Shown one piece after another: positions 6,427 to 19,766 of a stretch of 64,000 bases of DNA (its first letter is position 1; the number at the start of each line of letters is the position of its first letter). The stretch lies in assembly GCA_023381535.1 (NCBI GenBank), contig JAMCSN010000014.1, positions 415 through 64,414 on the forward strand, in the 5' to 3' direction. The position numbers were made by a program, and so were the translations under genes. This DNA comes from Bacteroidota bacterium. Lineage in GTDB: Bacteria; Bacteroidota; Ignavibacteria; Ignavibacteriales; Melioribacteraceae. The notes beneath the pieces are model-generated. The model saw only the letters and a program-made list of their open reading frames with translations, did not search any database and had not been told where the DNA came from.

Positions 6427-7724
6427 TGAAGCGTGTTTTAGTTGTTGGCGGTGGACTCGCCGGATTATCCTCATCGGTTTATCTCTCTGGTAATGGATTT
6501 GAAGTAACTCTCCTGGAAGCATCACCCAAGCTTGGCGGCAGAACTTATTCTTTGTATAACGAACGCTGCGAAGATTACTTTGACAACGGTCAGCATATTT
6601 TAATGGGCTGCTACGATTACACTTTTGATTTCATAGACAAGATCGGCGGAGAGGATAAACTTTACTTTCAAGAATCTTTGGAAATTAATTTTGTTAAACG
6701 GGGAGGTGATTTATTTCATCTTAAGGCGAGGAAATATTTTTATCCGCTCAATCTTCTTTTTGCCATTCTAAAATTCAAAGTGTTAAAACTTAAAGACAGA
6801 TTTAAAATAATTGATTTCTTCCTCGATCTAATGTGCTGCTTAGATGAGGACTTGCGGGATAAAACGGTCAATGAGTGGCTGCAATGCAAAAAGCAAAGTG
6901 ATGATAGCATCAAAAATTTTTGGGAGATTCTTGTAGTAGGTGCTCTGAACACCACAATAGAAAAAGCTTCGGCGGAAATGTTTGCTGAAATTCTAAAAAG
7001 AATTTTTCTGCAAGGAAGCAAAGCATCCACCATTGTTGTCCCCCAAACTGGTTTATCGCAACTCTTTAGCGAATTGGCAGGTAAGTTCATCGAAGCAAAT
7101 CACGGTCAAATAATTCTTTCGGAAAAAGTTTTAGAGATCGAGGTTAACGACAAAAGGGTTGCATCTGTAAGTACTGACAGAAATGTTTACAAGAATTTTG
7201 ACGCTGTAATATTAGCAGTCCCAACTTTTGCTTTGTCAAAAATTCAAATGAACGGAACAGCAGCTCAACTCAACGTGCCGGACTTACAATTTTCGCCTAT
7301 TGTAAACGTCCATCTATGGCTTTCGGAAAACCCATTCAAAGAAAAATTCTACGGGTTAATCGGTTCGGATATTCATTGGTTGTTCAACCATGGGACGCAT
7401 ATTACGCTTATGACCAGTGCTGCAGAAGAAATAATTGCTCTTGAAAATAGCGAGATAAAAAGACATTTTTGTTCGGAGTTGGAAAAATATTTTTCTATAT
7501 TTCACTGCGAAATGATTTTGGATTTCGTCGTTATTAAAGAGAAACGAGCAACTTTTATCCCGGATATCAATTCAAACCGGAAGAGGAAAGAAAAAGTTAG
7601 TTCGCAAATTGACAATCTTTTTTTTGCTGGTGATTGGACAGATACGGATTTGCCCTCGACTATTGAAAGTGCAGTGATGAGCGGTAAATTGATCTCTGAA
7701 CAAGTAATTCCTTCTCTTAAGTAA
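6426..7724 (+). CDS. hpnE: Hydroxysqualene dehydroxylase HpnE
   Basis: A 432-residue FAD-dependent amine-oxidase/phytoene-desaturase-like enzyme. The N-terminal dinucleotide-binding loop is VLVVGGGLAGLSSSVYL (4-20), followed by the acidic end of strand 2 (LLEAS) and the GGRTYS motif (38-43). The C-terminal FAD motif is FAGDWTDTDLPSTIESAVMS (about 402-421). It removes the hydroxyl of hydroxysqualene to give squalene. It is the last gene of the hpnCDE operon. No squalene-hopene cyclase is in the window, so whether squalene goes to hopanoids or is an end product is open. Confidence 0.87.
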   Translation: MKRVLVVGGGLAGLSSSVYLSGNGFEVTLLEASPKLGGRTYSLYNERCEDYFDNGQHILMGCYDYTFDFIDKIGGEDKLYFQESLEINFVKRGGDLFHLKARKYFYPLNLLFAILKFKVLKLKDRFKIIDFFLDLMCCLDEDLRDKTVNEWLQCKKQSDDSIKNFWEILVVGALNTTIEKASAEMFAEILKRIFLQGSKASTIVVPQTGLSQLFSELAGKFIEANHGQIILSEKVLEIEVNDKRVASVSTDRNVYKNFDAVILAVPTFALSKIQMNGTAAQLNVPDLQFSPIVNVHLWLSENPFKEKFYGLIGSDIHWLFNHGTHITLMTSAAEEIIALENSEIKRHFCSELEKYFSIFHCEMILDFVVIKEKRATFIPDINSNRKRKEKVSSQIDNLFFAGDWTDTDLPSTIESAVMSGKLISEQVIPSLK

Positions 7725-7783
7725 TTTTTTGCTAAAGAGAAATTATAGACAACAGATACTGTCAAAATAAACATGGAGGAAGA

Positions 7784-9088
7784 ATGTCCATCCTAAAAGA
7801 AAAGCTACGTGAGAAAATAGTAGCCGAACGTCCGAGAACTGAGAAGCTGATGAAAGAGTTTGGAAATGTTAAGGTTGATGAGGTAACAATCAGTCAAGTC
7901 ATTGGTGGTATGCGCGATATCAAAAGTCTGGTTACCGACATTTCCTATCTCGATCCATTTGAAGGAATTCGTTTTCGCGGTTTAACGATTCCGGAAGTTT
8001 TTACAAAACTACCAAAAGTACCAAATGCTGAAATGCCTTCGGTTGAAGGATTCTTTTATTTCTTATTAACCGGAGATATTCCTACCGAAGCAGAAGTTGC
8101 TGAAGTAAGATCCGAATTTGATAAGAGAAGAGAAGTTCCGTCTTATGTATTCACTATTCTTAAGTCGATGCCGATCGACTCACATCCGATGACAATGTTT
8201 GCAACTGGAATTATGTCGATGCAGAAAGATTCCATTTTTGCAAAAGATTATCATAAGGGTTTGAAGAAAGCAAACTACTGGGAAGCTTATTATGAAGATG
8301 CTATGAATCTTCTCGCCAAACTTCCGGAGATCGCTGCTTTCATTTACAGACTTAAATATCGTGACGGCAACATTATTCCCAGCGATCCAAAATTAGATTT
8401 TGGCGGAAACTTTGCTCACATGATGGGAATCGACAAACCGTACGATGATGTTGCAAGAATGTATTTCATTCTTCACAGTGATCATGAAAGCGGAAACGTG
8501 AGCGCGCACACCGGACATTTAGTAGCAAGCGCACTTTCTGATATGTATTATGCAATAAGCGCAATGTTGAATGGTCTTGCCGGTCCGTTGCACGGCTTGG
8601 CAAATGAAGAAGTTCTGAGATGGCTGCATGGCGTTATGGAAAAGATGGGCGGCAAAGTTCCGACCGAAGAAGACATGAAACAATTTGTTTATGAAACTTT
8701 GAAGACCGGGGTTATTCCTGGATTTGGTCATGCAGTTCTTAGAAAAACCGATCCGCGATATATGGCTCAAAGAGAATTTTGTTTGAAACATTTACCGAAT
8801 GATTTATTGTTCAAATACGTGGATATGCTTTTCAAAGTTGTTCCTCCGATATTGTTGGAACAAGGCAAGGCTAAAAATCCATGGCCAAATGTTGACGCTC
8901 AATCCGGCGTAATACAATGGTACTATGGAGTTAAAGAATATGAATTCTACACAGTTTTATTTGGTATTGGACGTGCACTTGGCGTTTGCTCGAATATAAT
9001 TTGGGCAAGAGCTTTAGGTTACGCGCTGGAGAGACCAAAATCTCTTACTACCAAAATGCTGGAAGATATTGCATTCGGTAAGAAATAA
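7784..9088 (+). CDS. gltA: Citrate synthase, mitochondrial (si) type
   Basis: A 434-residue citrate synthase with the catalytic triad visible: His270 in GPLHGLANEE, His316 in GFGHAVLRKTDPRY, and Asp371 in NPWPNVDAQSGV. The HSDHESGNVSAHTGHLV block (231-247) and the long N-terminal part are typical of the eukaryote-like branch, found in some Bacteroidota and Ignavibacteriota, rather than of E. coli GltA. It condenses oxaloacetate and acetyl-CoA, entering the oxidative TCA cycle. It has its own ribosome-binding site (GGAGGAA, 7772-7778) and is followed by a strong terminator, so it is probably a single-gene unit. With the KorAB pair later in the window it suggests a TCA cycle linked to ferredoxin. 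Confidence 0.95.
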   Translation: MSILKEKLREKIVAERPRTEKLMKEFGNVKVDEVTISQVIGGMRDIKSLVTDISYLDPFEGIRFRGLTIPEVFTKLPKVPNAEMPSVEGFFYFLLTGDIPTEAEVAEVRSEFDKRREVPSYVFTILKSMPIDSHPMTMFATGIMSMQKDSIFAKDYHKGLKKANYWEAYYEDAMNLLAKLPEIAAFIYRLKYRDGNIIPSDPKLDFGGNFAHMMGIDKPYDDVARMYFILHSDHESGNVSAHTGHLVASALSDMYYAISAMLNGLAGPLHGLANEEVLRWLHGVMEKMGGKVPTEEDMKQFVYETLKTGVIPGFGHAVLRKTDPRYMAQREFCLKHLPNDLLFKYVDMLFKVVPPILLEQGKAKNPWPNVDAQSGVIQWYYGVKEYEFYTVLFGIGRALGVCSNIIWARALGYALERPKSLTTKMLEDIAFGKK

Positions 9089-9110
9089 TTTACCGTTTAT
9101 TTCTGTTTAC

Positions 9111-9145
9111 AAAGCCCTCGCTTAAAACGAGGGCTTTTTGTTTTT
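9111..9145 (+). terminator. Rho-independent terminator after citrate synthase
   Basis: AAAGCCCTCG (9111-9120) pairs with CGAGGGCTTT (9128-9137) around a 7-nt loop, followed by TTGTTTTT. A 10-bp GC-rich stem plus U-tract is a classic intrinsic terminator. Confidence 0.9.
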
Positions 9146-9179
9146 AGAATGTTATTTTTGCTAAAACATTTTGATAGTA

Positions 9180-10133
9180 ATGGATAAGAAGAAGTTAATC
9201 CTCATCGCAAGTATCGCCGTTGTGTTTGTTGGTTTGGTATTTCTTTCGGCGTACTTTTATATCAAGAGTGAAGAGAATGCCCGCCATGTCCCAATCATTA
9301 TTACCGAAAATGAAAGAAGAATTTACTCACCGCCGATTCCTGATACTTTAGAATTTTGCGGAGAACGTGTTCCGCTTGAAGACTTTGATGTTCGTGAAAG
9401 AATCGATCGTGAATTTCTTGTGAATACTTACTGGCATTCGGCGATGCTGCTTTACATCAAGCGCGCGAACCGATGGTTTCCACTCATAGAACAAATTTTG
9501 AAGAAGAACGGCGTGCCTGATGATTTCAAGTTTATGGCGGTTGCTGAGAGCGGGTTAACAAATGTTGTGTCGCCTGATGGCGCAACCGGTTTCTGGCAAT
9601 TAATGGAAGCGGCTGCAAAAAAGTACGGACTTGAAATCAACAATGAAGTTGATGAAAGATACAACGTTGCAAAATCAACTCAAGCAGCTTGCGACTACCT
9701 TAAAGAAGCGCACGCAAAATTTGGGACATGGACTTTAACGGCGGCATCTTACAACAATGGTATTAATGGAATAGAAAATCAAATTGGAAGACAGCAGACA
9801 AAAAATTATTACAATATGTACCTCAACGAAGAAACTTACCGGTTTGTCGCGCGGATCGTGAGCATAAAGGAAATTTTCAAAAATCCTCACAAGTACGGAT
9901 TCTATTTCTCACAGAGCGATCTTTATCCCCGATTTGATACTTATGAGGTGAAGATTAACTATCCGGTGAAAGATTTTGCGCAATTTGCCAAGAATTACGA
10001 CATCAACTACAAAATTCTTAAAATATTTAATCCGTGGTTAAGAGATAACTTCTTAAAGAATAAAAACCGGAAAAGCTACACTTTGGAGTTGCCCCCAAAA
10101 GGTGAAGTAAAAATTGAGCCAGATTCACATTAA
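9180..10133 (+). CDS. Membrane-anchored lytic transglycosylase (SLT/MltD family)
   Basis: A 317-residue protein with an N-terminal membrane anchor (residues 5-27) and a periplasmic SLT domain. The catalytic Glu is E123 in VAESGLTNVV, followed by the GATGFWQLM loop (134-142) and the AASYNNG motif later in the domain, all family 1 lytic transglycosylase landmarks. It cleaves peptidoglycan glycan strands with formation of 1,6-anhydro-muramic ends. The C-terminal part (about 260-317) resembles a degenerate LysM-like repeat in MltD proteins. A TTG three codons upstream is possible, but ATG at 9180 is preferred because the hydrophobic anchor follows it directly. It stands alone between a terminator and pyrG. 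Confidence 0.87.
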   Translation: MDKKKLILIASIAVVFVGLVFLSAYFYIKSEENARHVPIIITENERRIYSPPIPDTLEFCGERVPLEDFDVRERIDREFLVNTYWHSAMLLYIKRANRWFPLIEQILKKNGVPDDFKFMAVAESGLTNVVSPDGATGFWQLMEAAAKKYGLEINNEVDERYNVAKSTQAACDYLKEAHAKFGTWTLTAASYNNGINGIENQIGRQQTKNYYNMYLNEETYRFVARIVSIKEIFKNPHKYGFYFSQSDLYPRFDTYEVKINYPVKDFAQFAKNYDINYKILKIFNPWLRDNFLKNKNRKSYTLELPPKGEVKIEPDSH

Positions 10134-10227
10134 ATTTTGTTTTTTGAATCATCCATTTTACTTGTTCTGATATTGATATTTTTTTTTATCTTTGGCAAAC
10201 AAATTGTCCAACCATTTATTTTCTTAG

Positions 10228-13349
<3,122 letters not shown>

Positions 13350-13444
13350 ACCGAACAATTTCTTGTAAAACATTGTAAAATCTCGTCTTATTAATTGATT
13401 ATTTATCCTCATTTAGATAATTTTTTCACCAAAATTTGCAAATT

Positions 13445-14053
13445 ATGTTCAACATCGCTGTTTTTGTTTCAGGCAGGGGCTCAAACTTAAAATCAATTTT
13501 TGAAAAAGTTTCTGCGGACAAAGCAAAAATTTGTGCAGTCGTTAGCGATAAAAAAGATTGCGGCGCGGTTTCATTTGCAACAGAAAATGAAATTCCCGTT
13601 TATCTGGTAAGTTCGAAAGAGGTTCCGGAGTTTTACTCTTACGAAAAATTAGCGGCGCAGCTAAAAAAAATTCAGATCGATTTAATTGTTCTTGCGGGAT
13701 TCTTGAAAAAAATTCCCGATAGTTTTGTTGATGAATTTGAGTTAAAGATTATAAACATTCATCCGGCGTTGCTGCCATCATTCGGAGGAAAAGGAATGTA
13801 CGGGATGAGTGTTCATCAAGCGGTGTTCGATTCTTCGGCTAAAGTTTCCGGTGCAACAGTTCATTTTGTTGATAAAGTTTACGATCACGGTAAGATAATT
13901 GCTCAAAGAGCAATCGATATTTCCAACGTTGAAAATGTTGAACAAATTGCAAGTAAAGTGCTTGAGGTTGAACACGAAATTCTTCCCTTTGTAATTACTA
14001 AATTTGCAGAAGGAAAGATTACTATTAATGGAAATCGCGTAGTAATTTTATAA
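13445..14053 (+). CDS. purN: Phosphoribosylglycinamide formyltransferase
   Basis: A 202-residue GAR transformylase. It has the substrate-binding GRGSNLKSI (10-18) and the catalytic block IINIHPALLPSFGGKGMYGM (about 101-120), in which Asn and His act on 10-formyl-THF. The Asp of the catalytic triad lies in VDKVYDHGKII. It catalyses the third step of IMP synthesis, transferring a formyl group from 10-formyltetrahydrofolate. Start: the ATG at 13445 is preferred over the TTG at 13436 because it opens with the family's usual MxNIAVFVSGRGSN. purH follows within 11 bases. Confidence 0.93.
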   Translation: MFNIAVFVSGRGSNLKSIFEKVSADKAKICAVVSDKKDCGAVSFATENEIPVYLVSSKEVPEFYSYEKLAAQLKKIQIDLIVLAGFLKKIPDSFVDEFELKIINIHPALLPSFGGKGMYGMSVHQAVFDSSAKVSGATVHFVDKVYDHGKIIAQRAIDISNVENVEQIASKVLEVEHEILPFVITKFAEGKITINGNRVVIL

Positions 14054-14063
14054 TGACGGGACG

Positions 14064-15587
14064 GTGTGTGTGAAGAAATATGCTTTAATCAGCGTGTCTG
14101 ATAAAACCAACATTGTAAACTTTGGGCATGAGCTGAATTCTCTCGGGTATCAAGTTATTGCAACGGGCAATACATCCAAACTCCTTCAACAAAATAATAT
14201 TGATTGCATTGAGATAAAAGATTTTACCGGCTTCCCGGAAATTTTCGACGGACGCGTGAAGACGCTTCATCCAAAAATATTCGGTGGAATTTTGATGCGC
14301 CGCGATAATCCAACCGATCAATCTCAAGCCGAACAAAACAGTGTTAATCCCATAGATGTAATTTGTGTAAACCTTTATCCGTTCCCGCAAGTCGTTAACC
14401 GAAACGATATTTCGTTGGAAGAAAAAATTGAGAACATCGATATCGGCGGACCAAGTTTAATTAGAGCGTCGGCAAAAAATTACAAATATGTTTCGGTGCT
14501 AACCGATCCTTCGCAGTATAACGGTTTTATTGCCGAATTGAAGATGGGAACCGTTAGTCTGGAAACACGAAAAAAATTAGCGTACGAAGCTTTCAGCTAC
14601 ACTTCATATTACGATACATTAATTGCAAATTATTTTGAGAAAGAATTTGAACAGCCGGCAAAGGCAATTAGACTGAACTACAAATCGTCTTTCGGATTAA
14701 GATACGGCGAGAACCCGCATCAGAAAGCTTATCTATTCGGCGACTTTGATAGTTATTTTGATATACTGCACGGGAAGGAACTGTCGTACAACAATTTAGT
14801 TGACTTAGCCGCCGCAGTCGAACTTGTTAACGATATCGATGAAACTGCAGCCGTAATAATCAAACATACAAATCCTTGCGGCGCCGCTACGGGAGAAAAT
14901 ATTTACGAAGCTTACCTTCGTGCTCTTTCGTGCGATCCGGTTTCAGCGTACGGAGGAATTGTCGCTCTCAATAGAGAAGTTGACGAAAAATTAGCAGAAA
15001 AATTAAACGAAATTTTTCTCGAGATAGTCTGCGCCCCCGCTTATAGCGAAGGTGCGCTTGAACTTTTGAAAACAAAAAAGAACCGGAGAATCGTCCGGCT
15101 GAAGAAATCACCGGATGCCGATCAGTTGCAGATGAAAACGGTGCATGGCGGCGTGTTGGTACAGGAAAAAGATAATTCGAAAATTGATTCATCTTCTTTG
15201 AAGTCTGTTACGAAAAAGAAATGTTCAGACACCGAAATTGAAGATTTGAAATTTGCGTGGGTGATTTGCAAGCACACAAAATCCAATGCAATCGTTTACG
15301 TGAAAAATAAGAAAGCGGTCGGTGTCGGCGCCGGACAAATGTCTAGAGTTGATTCGGCGAAAATTGCGGCTTCCAAAGCAAAACAGTTTAGCCACGATCT
15401 CAATGGAGCGGTTGCCGCTTCAGATGCTTTCTTCCCGTTTCCAGACGCGCTTCTTGAAATTATATCTAATGGAATTACTGCTGTTGTTCAGCCCGGCGGT
15501 TCTGTACGCGACGATGAAGTCATTGCTGCTGCTAATGAGAAAAATATTTCCATGGTATTTACCGGAATCAGAAATTTTAAACACTAA
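14064..15587 (+). CDS. purH: Bifunctional AICAR formyltransferase / IMP cyclohydrolase
   Basis: A 507-residue PurH carrying both final steps of IMP synthesis. The N-terminal MGS-like cyclohydrolase begins YALISVSDKTNIVNF (6-20); the C-terminal AICAR transformylase contains KHTNPCGAATGENIYEAYLR and the YGENPHQKAY block that marks the domain boundary near residue 214. The start is GTG at 14064; a second GTG at 14070 is equally possible. Both keep the domain complete. It follows purN by 11 bases and precedes mreB by 8, so purine synthesis and cell-shape genes may be co-transcribed. Confidence 0.94.
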   Translation: MCVKKYALISVSDKTNIVNFGHELNSLGYQVIATGNTSKLLQQNNIDCIEIKDFTGFPEIFDGRVKTLHPKIFGGILMRRDNPTDQSQAEQNSVNPIDVICVNLYPFPQVVNRNDISLEEKIENIDIGGPSLIRASAKNYKYVSVLTDPSQYNGFIAELKMGTVSLETRKKLAYEAFSYTSYYDTLIANYFEKEFEQPAKAIRLNYKSSFGLRYGENPHQKAYLFGDFDSYFDILHGKELSYNNLVDLAAAVELVNDIDETAAVIIKHTNPCGAATGENIYEAYLRALSCDPVSAYGGIVALNREVDEKLAEKLNEIFLEIVCAPAYSEGALELLKTKKNRRIVRLKKSPDADQLQMKTVHGGVLVQEKDNSKIDSSSLKSVTKKKCSDTEIEDLKFAWVICKHTKSNAIVYVKNKKAVGVGAGQMSRVDSAKIAASKAKQFSHDLNGAVAASDAFFPFPDALLEIISNGITAVVQPGGSVRDDEVIAAANEKNISMVFTGIRNFKH

Positions 15588-15595
15588 GAGGAATT

Positions 15596-16621
15596 ATGGG
15601 AATTCTGGATTTTTTTTCAACCGATGTTGCTATTGATCTTGGAACGGCTAACACTCTAATTTACATTAAGGGCAAGGGCATTGTTCTAAACGAACCTTCA
15701 ATCGTTGCATTCGACAGAAATACAAAAAAAATTATTGAACTTGGAAATAAAGCGAAGGAAATGCAAGGCAGAGAACATCGTGAAATACGTGTTACGCGAC
15801 CGATGCGCGACGGCGTGATTGCAGATTTTGAAATTGCCGAAGGAATGATAAGAGCATTCATCAAAAAAGTTACTCCGAATTCCGTTGCAAGCAAAAGAAT
15901 TGTAATTGCAGTACCGAGCGGTGTTACAGAAGTTGAAAAAAGAGCTGTGAGAGACGCAGCAGAACATGCCGGCGCAAAAGAAGTTCATCTAATTGCCGAA
16001 CCGATGTCTGCCGCAATCGGAATCGGTATCGACGTTGAAGCTCCGGTCGGAAATATGATTATAGATATCGGCGGCGGCACAACAGAAATTGCAGTAATCG
16101 CCCTTGCCGGAATTGTAAACGAAGAATCAATACGAATTGCCGGTGACGAAATGAATAATGCTATCATGCAATTCTTCAAAAAGAATTATAATCTCCTAAT
16201 CGGCGAAAGAACTGCCGAAGCAATTAAATGCGAAGTTGGTAGCGCTGTTCCGTTGAAAGAAGAAGTAACAATTCAAGTAAAGGGGCGCGACCTCGTCGGT
16301 GGAATTCCAAAAACTTCTGAAGTCAGTTCGGTTGAAATTCGCGAGGCGCTCAATGAAAACATTTCCCAAATTGTTGAATCGGTTAAACAAACTTTGGAAA
16401 GAACTCCGCCGGAATTATCAGCCGATATTCTGGATAGAGGAGTAATGCTAACCGGAGGCGGCGCACTGCTGAAAGGTTTGGATGAACGAATCAGAATGGA
16501 AACTAATTTGCCGGTTCACGTTGCAGATGATCCGTTAACGGCGGTTGTGAGAGGTGCAGGTAAATGTATTGAAAATCTTAACAAGTATTCCAAGGTATTT
16601 ATTCGCAAAAGAACATACTGA
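15596..16621 (+). CDS. mreB: Rod-shape-determining actin homologue MreB
   Basis: A 341-residue actin-like ATPase. Phosphate 1 motif VAIDLGTANTLIY (10-22), phosphate 2 NMIIDIGGGTTEIAV, and the adenosine-binding LTGGGALLKGLDERI near the C-terminus are all present. It assembles into membrane-bound filaments that direct the elongation machinery (MreC, MreD, RodA, PBP2). It begins with GAGGAATTATG at 15590-15598 and ends directly on the mreC start, as expected for a tightly packed operon. Its presence predicts a rod-shaped or curved cell. Confidence 0.97.
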   Translation: MGILDFFSTDVAIDLGTANTLIYIKGKGIVLNEPSIVAFDRNTKKIIELGNKAKEMQGREHREIRVTRPMRDGVIADFEIAEGMIRAFIKKVTPNSVASKRIVIAVPSGVTEVEKRAVRDAAEHAGAKEVHLIAEPMSAAIGIGIDVEAPVGNMIIDIGGGTTEIAVIALAGIVNEESIRIAGDEMNNAIMQFFKKNYNLLIGERTAEAIKCEVGSAVPLKEEVTIQVKGRDLVGGIPKTSEVSSVEIREALNENISQIVESVKQTLERTPPELSADILDRGVMLTGGGALLKGLDERIRMETNLPVHVADDPLTAVVRGAGKCIENLNKYSKVFIRKRTY

Positions 16622-17448
16622 TGTTAAACTTAATTAAAAGATTTGTCGGCAATTTTAAGGAATATGTTTTATTTGTAGTACTATCTATCATTAGTCTCTC
16701 CGTTTTATCTGCCAATGAGAAACCACAGGCGAAACATCTAAAGACATTTGCAATTGCCAGCTTTGCTGTTTTGAATCAACTTGCAAATTCTTTCACATCA
16801 ATTTTCCAGCCCAATCCATCGGTTGAAGAATTGAAAGCCGAAAATGCCCGTTTGATGCTTGAGCTGAACAAGTTAAGACAATACGGTTTGGAAAATGAAG
16901 AACTCCGTTCGATGATTTCTTTCAAGGATACAAGCAAATTCCCGTTAGTGCCGGCAAAAGTTATTTCGAAACTTGTTGCCAAAACCGAAGGTAATTTTAT
17001 CATCAATATTGGTGCGAAAGAACAAATTCAAAAAGGAATGCCGGTTATTGCCTCTCAAGGTTTAGTTGGAATTGCATCGGAAGTATCGGAAAATTTTACT
17101 TTGGTAAAGACGCTTACAAACAGCATGCTCAGTATTGCGGTTACAATTCAGCGAATAAATGTTCAAGGAATATTAAACTACGATGGATCGAATCTAGTTA
17201 TCAAAAACGTTCCGACAACATACGATGTGCAGATAGGCGATAGAGTTGAAACTTCGGATTTCAGTTCGTTGTTCCCGCCGTCTGTGCCTGTTGGTGTGAT
17301 TCAGAAAAAAGAATCAAACGTTTACGGGCTGCTTCACAATCTGATTATTAAACCGTTTGCCGATATTGCCGCCGTGAATAATGTTTTTGTTATAAAAGTT
17401 GTTCCAAGTAAAGAGATCAATAACCTTGAAATGAATTTGATGAAGTGA
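16621..17448 (+). CDS. mreC: Cell-shape protein MreC
   Basis: A 275-residue bitopic protein: one N-terminal membrane helix (about 13-32), a coiled coil (about 65-98, NPSVEELKAENARLMLELNK), and a periplasmic beta-barrel domain typical of MreC (about 105-270) with the family strands VIASQGLVGIASEV and PVGVIQKKES. MreC links the MreB filament to PBP2 and RodA in the periplasm. The start overlaps the last base of mreB. The length is within the family range. Confidence 0.92.
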   Translation: MLNLIKRFVGNFKEYVLFVVLSIISLSVLSANEKPQAKHLKTFAIASFAVLNQLANSFTSIFQPNPSVEELKAENARLMLELNKLRQYGLENEELRSMISFKDTSKFPLVPAKVISKLVAKTEGNFIINIGAKEQIQKGMPVIASQGLVGIASEVSENFTLVKTLTNSMLSIAVTIQRINVQGILNYDGSNLVIKNVPTTYDVQIGDRVETSDFSSLFPPSVPVGVIQKKESNVYGLLHNLIIKPFADIAAVNNVFVIKVVPSKEINNLEMNLMK

Positions 17449-17454
17449 CGACTC

Positions 17455-17943
17455 ATGTTGGATAATTATCTAAAACCGGTTTTGTATTTTATTCCTCTCG
17501 CTGTAATTCAGCTTGTTTTGGTACCGTTGATTTCCATAGATAATGTAGCGCCGAATTTTATTTTAATACTGGTTATTTATTATACACTTCGTAACGGACA
17601 GATTTTCGGTATGCTGCTTGGTTTTGGTCTCGGGTTCATTTTCGATTTGATTTCCGGCGGCTTATTAGGTGCGTTTATGTTTTCGTTTACGGTTTCCGCT
17701 TTTGTAACAGGCTTCTTCTATAATGAGAATAAATTTGACATAAATCTTGCATCATATTTCTTTTTGGTGATTCTTTTCGTTTCCAGTTTTGTATGCTTGT
17801 TCATCTTCGGCTCAATTTCAAATTCCAGTACGAACATCGGTTTTCTCTTTCTCATAGTTGAAGAAGGAATTTTGCCGGCAATTTATACTACGTTATTTGG
17901 GATACCATTGGTTGTGTTCAGTTCCAAGAAAGGGCTGCAATGA
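17455..17943 (+). CDS. mreD: Rod-shape protein MreD
   Basis: A 162-residue integral membrane protein with about five hydrophobic helices, no catalytic motif and weak sequence conservation, as usual for MreD. The stretch GQIFGMLLGFGLGFIFDLIS (about 48-67) is the most family-like part. The identity is supported mainly by position between mreC and the PBP2 gene. It ends in a four-base overlap (ATGA) with the PBP2 gene. Confidence 0.88.
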   Translation: MLDNYLKPVLYFIPLAVIQLVLVPLISIDNVAPNFILILVIYYTLRNGQIFGMLLGFGLGFIFDLISGGLLGAFMFSFTVSAFVTGFFYNENKFDINLASYFFLVILFVSSFVCLFIFGSISNSSTNIGFLFLIVEEGILPAIYTTLFGIPLVVFSSKKGLQ

Positions 17944-19766
17944 ACGATACGATTTTTGGTTCGGTATTTCGGAAGAGAATTTTTTTCTTGATGGTGGTTG
18001 GATTTTTCGCTGCGTGTGTGATGCAATTATTCAACATGCAGATCATCGAGCATCCCATTTATTCCGAGAAGTCGGACGAAAACAGTGTTAAGCCGATTCA
18101 TCAAATGGCTCCACGTGGAATTTTTTACGACCGCAATCATAAAGTGCTGGTCGGTAACAAGCCGTCGTTTACTTTGCGCATCATACCGGCAGAGTATGAT
18201 AAGAAACTAACTCCGTATCTCGAGGCAATACTCGGAGTCCGCCCGGGTTACATCAAACGCATTCTTAAACAAAACGAATCTTATTCGAAATACATGCCGA
18301 GGAAAATTGCAAAAGACGTCAACTTCAAGGTGATTGCCTGGTACGAAGAAAATTCTGCCAAGCTTCCCGGTGTAGATTATGTGATGGAGACCCAGCGCGA
18401 TTATTCATTTGGCGTGATGGGCGCTCACATGTTCGGTTACTCGAAAGAAATTCCGTCTGAAGTTCTTGAGCGCCGAAAGAATGAATATGACATAGGTGAC
18501 GAAATCGGTTTCAATGGAATTGAAAAAACTTATGAAGGTATTTTGCGAGGCAAGAAGGGAACCAAATATGTTCTCGTCGATTCCAAGCAGAAAACAATCG
18601 GTCGTTACAAAAACGGCGCCGAAGACCAATCCGCGGTTAAAGGCGATGATTTAATTTTAACAATTGACAAAGATGCTCAGGAAGTAGCTGAAGAGGAATT
18701 CAAAGACAAGAGAGGTGCGGTTGTCGCTATCGATCCAACGAACGGAGACGTCCTTGCATTTCTTAGTTCACCGGAATACGATCTGAAAGATTTTGCTACC
18801 GTCACTTCAAACGATGTTTGGAAAAAGCTGAACAACGATCCCGATAAACCAATGTTCAACCGGGCTTCGATGTCGATCTATTCACCGGGTTCAACTTTTA
18901 AAATGATTTCTGCTGTTGCTGCTTTGGAAGAAGGTGTTATCGACACAAACTTCACGGTTACTTGCCGCGGCGGTTTGCAATTTGGAGACAGATTTTTCAA
19001 ATGTCTGCACGTTCACGGAACGGTAAACGTGACGACTGCGATCGAACATTCATGTAATACTTTTTTCTATCAATTAATTCTTAAGCTTGGTCTCGACCGC
19101 TGGTCTCAATACGCGCGCAAGTTTGGTTTCGGAAAAAAATCCGGGCTTGATATTAGTGAAGAGTCATCAGGCATCGTTCCTTCGACATCATACTACGACA
19201 AAGTTTTTGGAAAAGGTCGATGGACCAAAGGTTTGCTTGTCAGTCTCGGCATTGGTCAAGGAGAACTCAGCGTTACGCCGCTTCAGCTTGCTCAATATAT
19301 TGGATTGATTGGCAACTTCGGTAAATCTGCCAGACCACACTTTTTGAAAGGTTACGTTGACGCTGAGACAAATAATTATGTAGAAGTTAAACCTCAGTAT
19401 TACGATTTGGGAATTAGCCGCAAAACTTTTGACATAGTTCGCCACGCGTTGTATTTAGTTGTAAACGGTTCAGGAACAGCGACGAACATAAAGATGCCTG
19501 ACATAACAATTGCGGGCAAAACGGGAACGGCACAGAACCCGCACGGTAAAGATCATTCGATCTTCATCGGATTCGCTCCGTATGATAATCCCAAGATTGC
19601 CGTTGCAGTGATTGTTGAAAATGCCGGATTCGGCAGCGTTGTTGCAGCGCCGATTGCACGGGATATAATTAAGGCTTATTTGCAGAAAGATAAGAAGGAT
19701 GAAAAAGTAAATCAGAACCTTGCGAATGCGGTAGCTGCACAAGGAGACAAGAAAAGTGAGAATTAA
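17940..19766 (+). CDS. mrdA: Penicillin-binding protein 2 (elongation transpeptidase)
   Basis: A 608-residue class B PBP. One membrane helix (about 15-31), a pedestal/dimerisation domain (about 55-245), then the transpeptidase: SxxK motif SPGSTFKM with Ser318 as nucleophile, SxN motif SCNTFFYQ, and the KTG motif in [20 protein letters not shown]. It crosslinks peptidoglycan during elongation together with RodA, encoded next. The C-terminal 30 residues are Lys/Asp-rich and not conserved. The end overlaps the rodA start by 11 bases. Confidence 0.95.
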   Translation: MNDTIFGSVFRKRIFFLMVVGFFAACVMQLFNMQIIEHPIYSEKSDENSVKPIHQMAPRGIFYDRNHKVLVGNKPSFTLRIIPAEYDKKLTPYLEAILGVRPGYIKRILKQNESYSKYMPRKIAKDVNFKVIAWYEENSAKLPGVDYVMETQRDYSFGVMGAHMFGYSKEIPSEVLERRKNEYDIGDEIGFNGIEKTYEGILRGKKGTKYVLVDSKQKTIGRYKNGAEDQSAVKGDDLILTIDKDAQEVAEEEFKDKRGAVVAIDPTNGDVLAFLSSPEYDLKDFATVTSNDVWKKLNNDPDKPMFNRASMSIYSPGSTFKMISAVAALEEGVIDTNFTVTCRGGLQFGDRFFKCLHVHGTVNVTTAIEHSCNTFFYQLILKLGLDRWSQYARKFGFGKKSGLDISEESSGIVPSTSYYDKVFGKGRWTKGLLVSLGIGQGELSVTPLQLAQYIGLIGNFGKSARPHFLKGYVDAETNNYVEVKPQYYDLGISRKTFDIVRHALYLVVNGSGTATNIKMPDITIAGKTGTAQNPHGKDHSIFIGFAPYDNPKIAVAVIVENAGFGSVVAAPIARDIIKAYLQKDKKDEKVNQNLANAVAAQGDKKSEN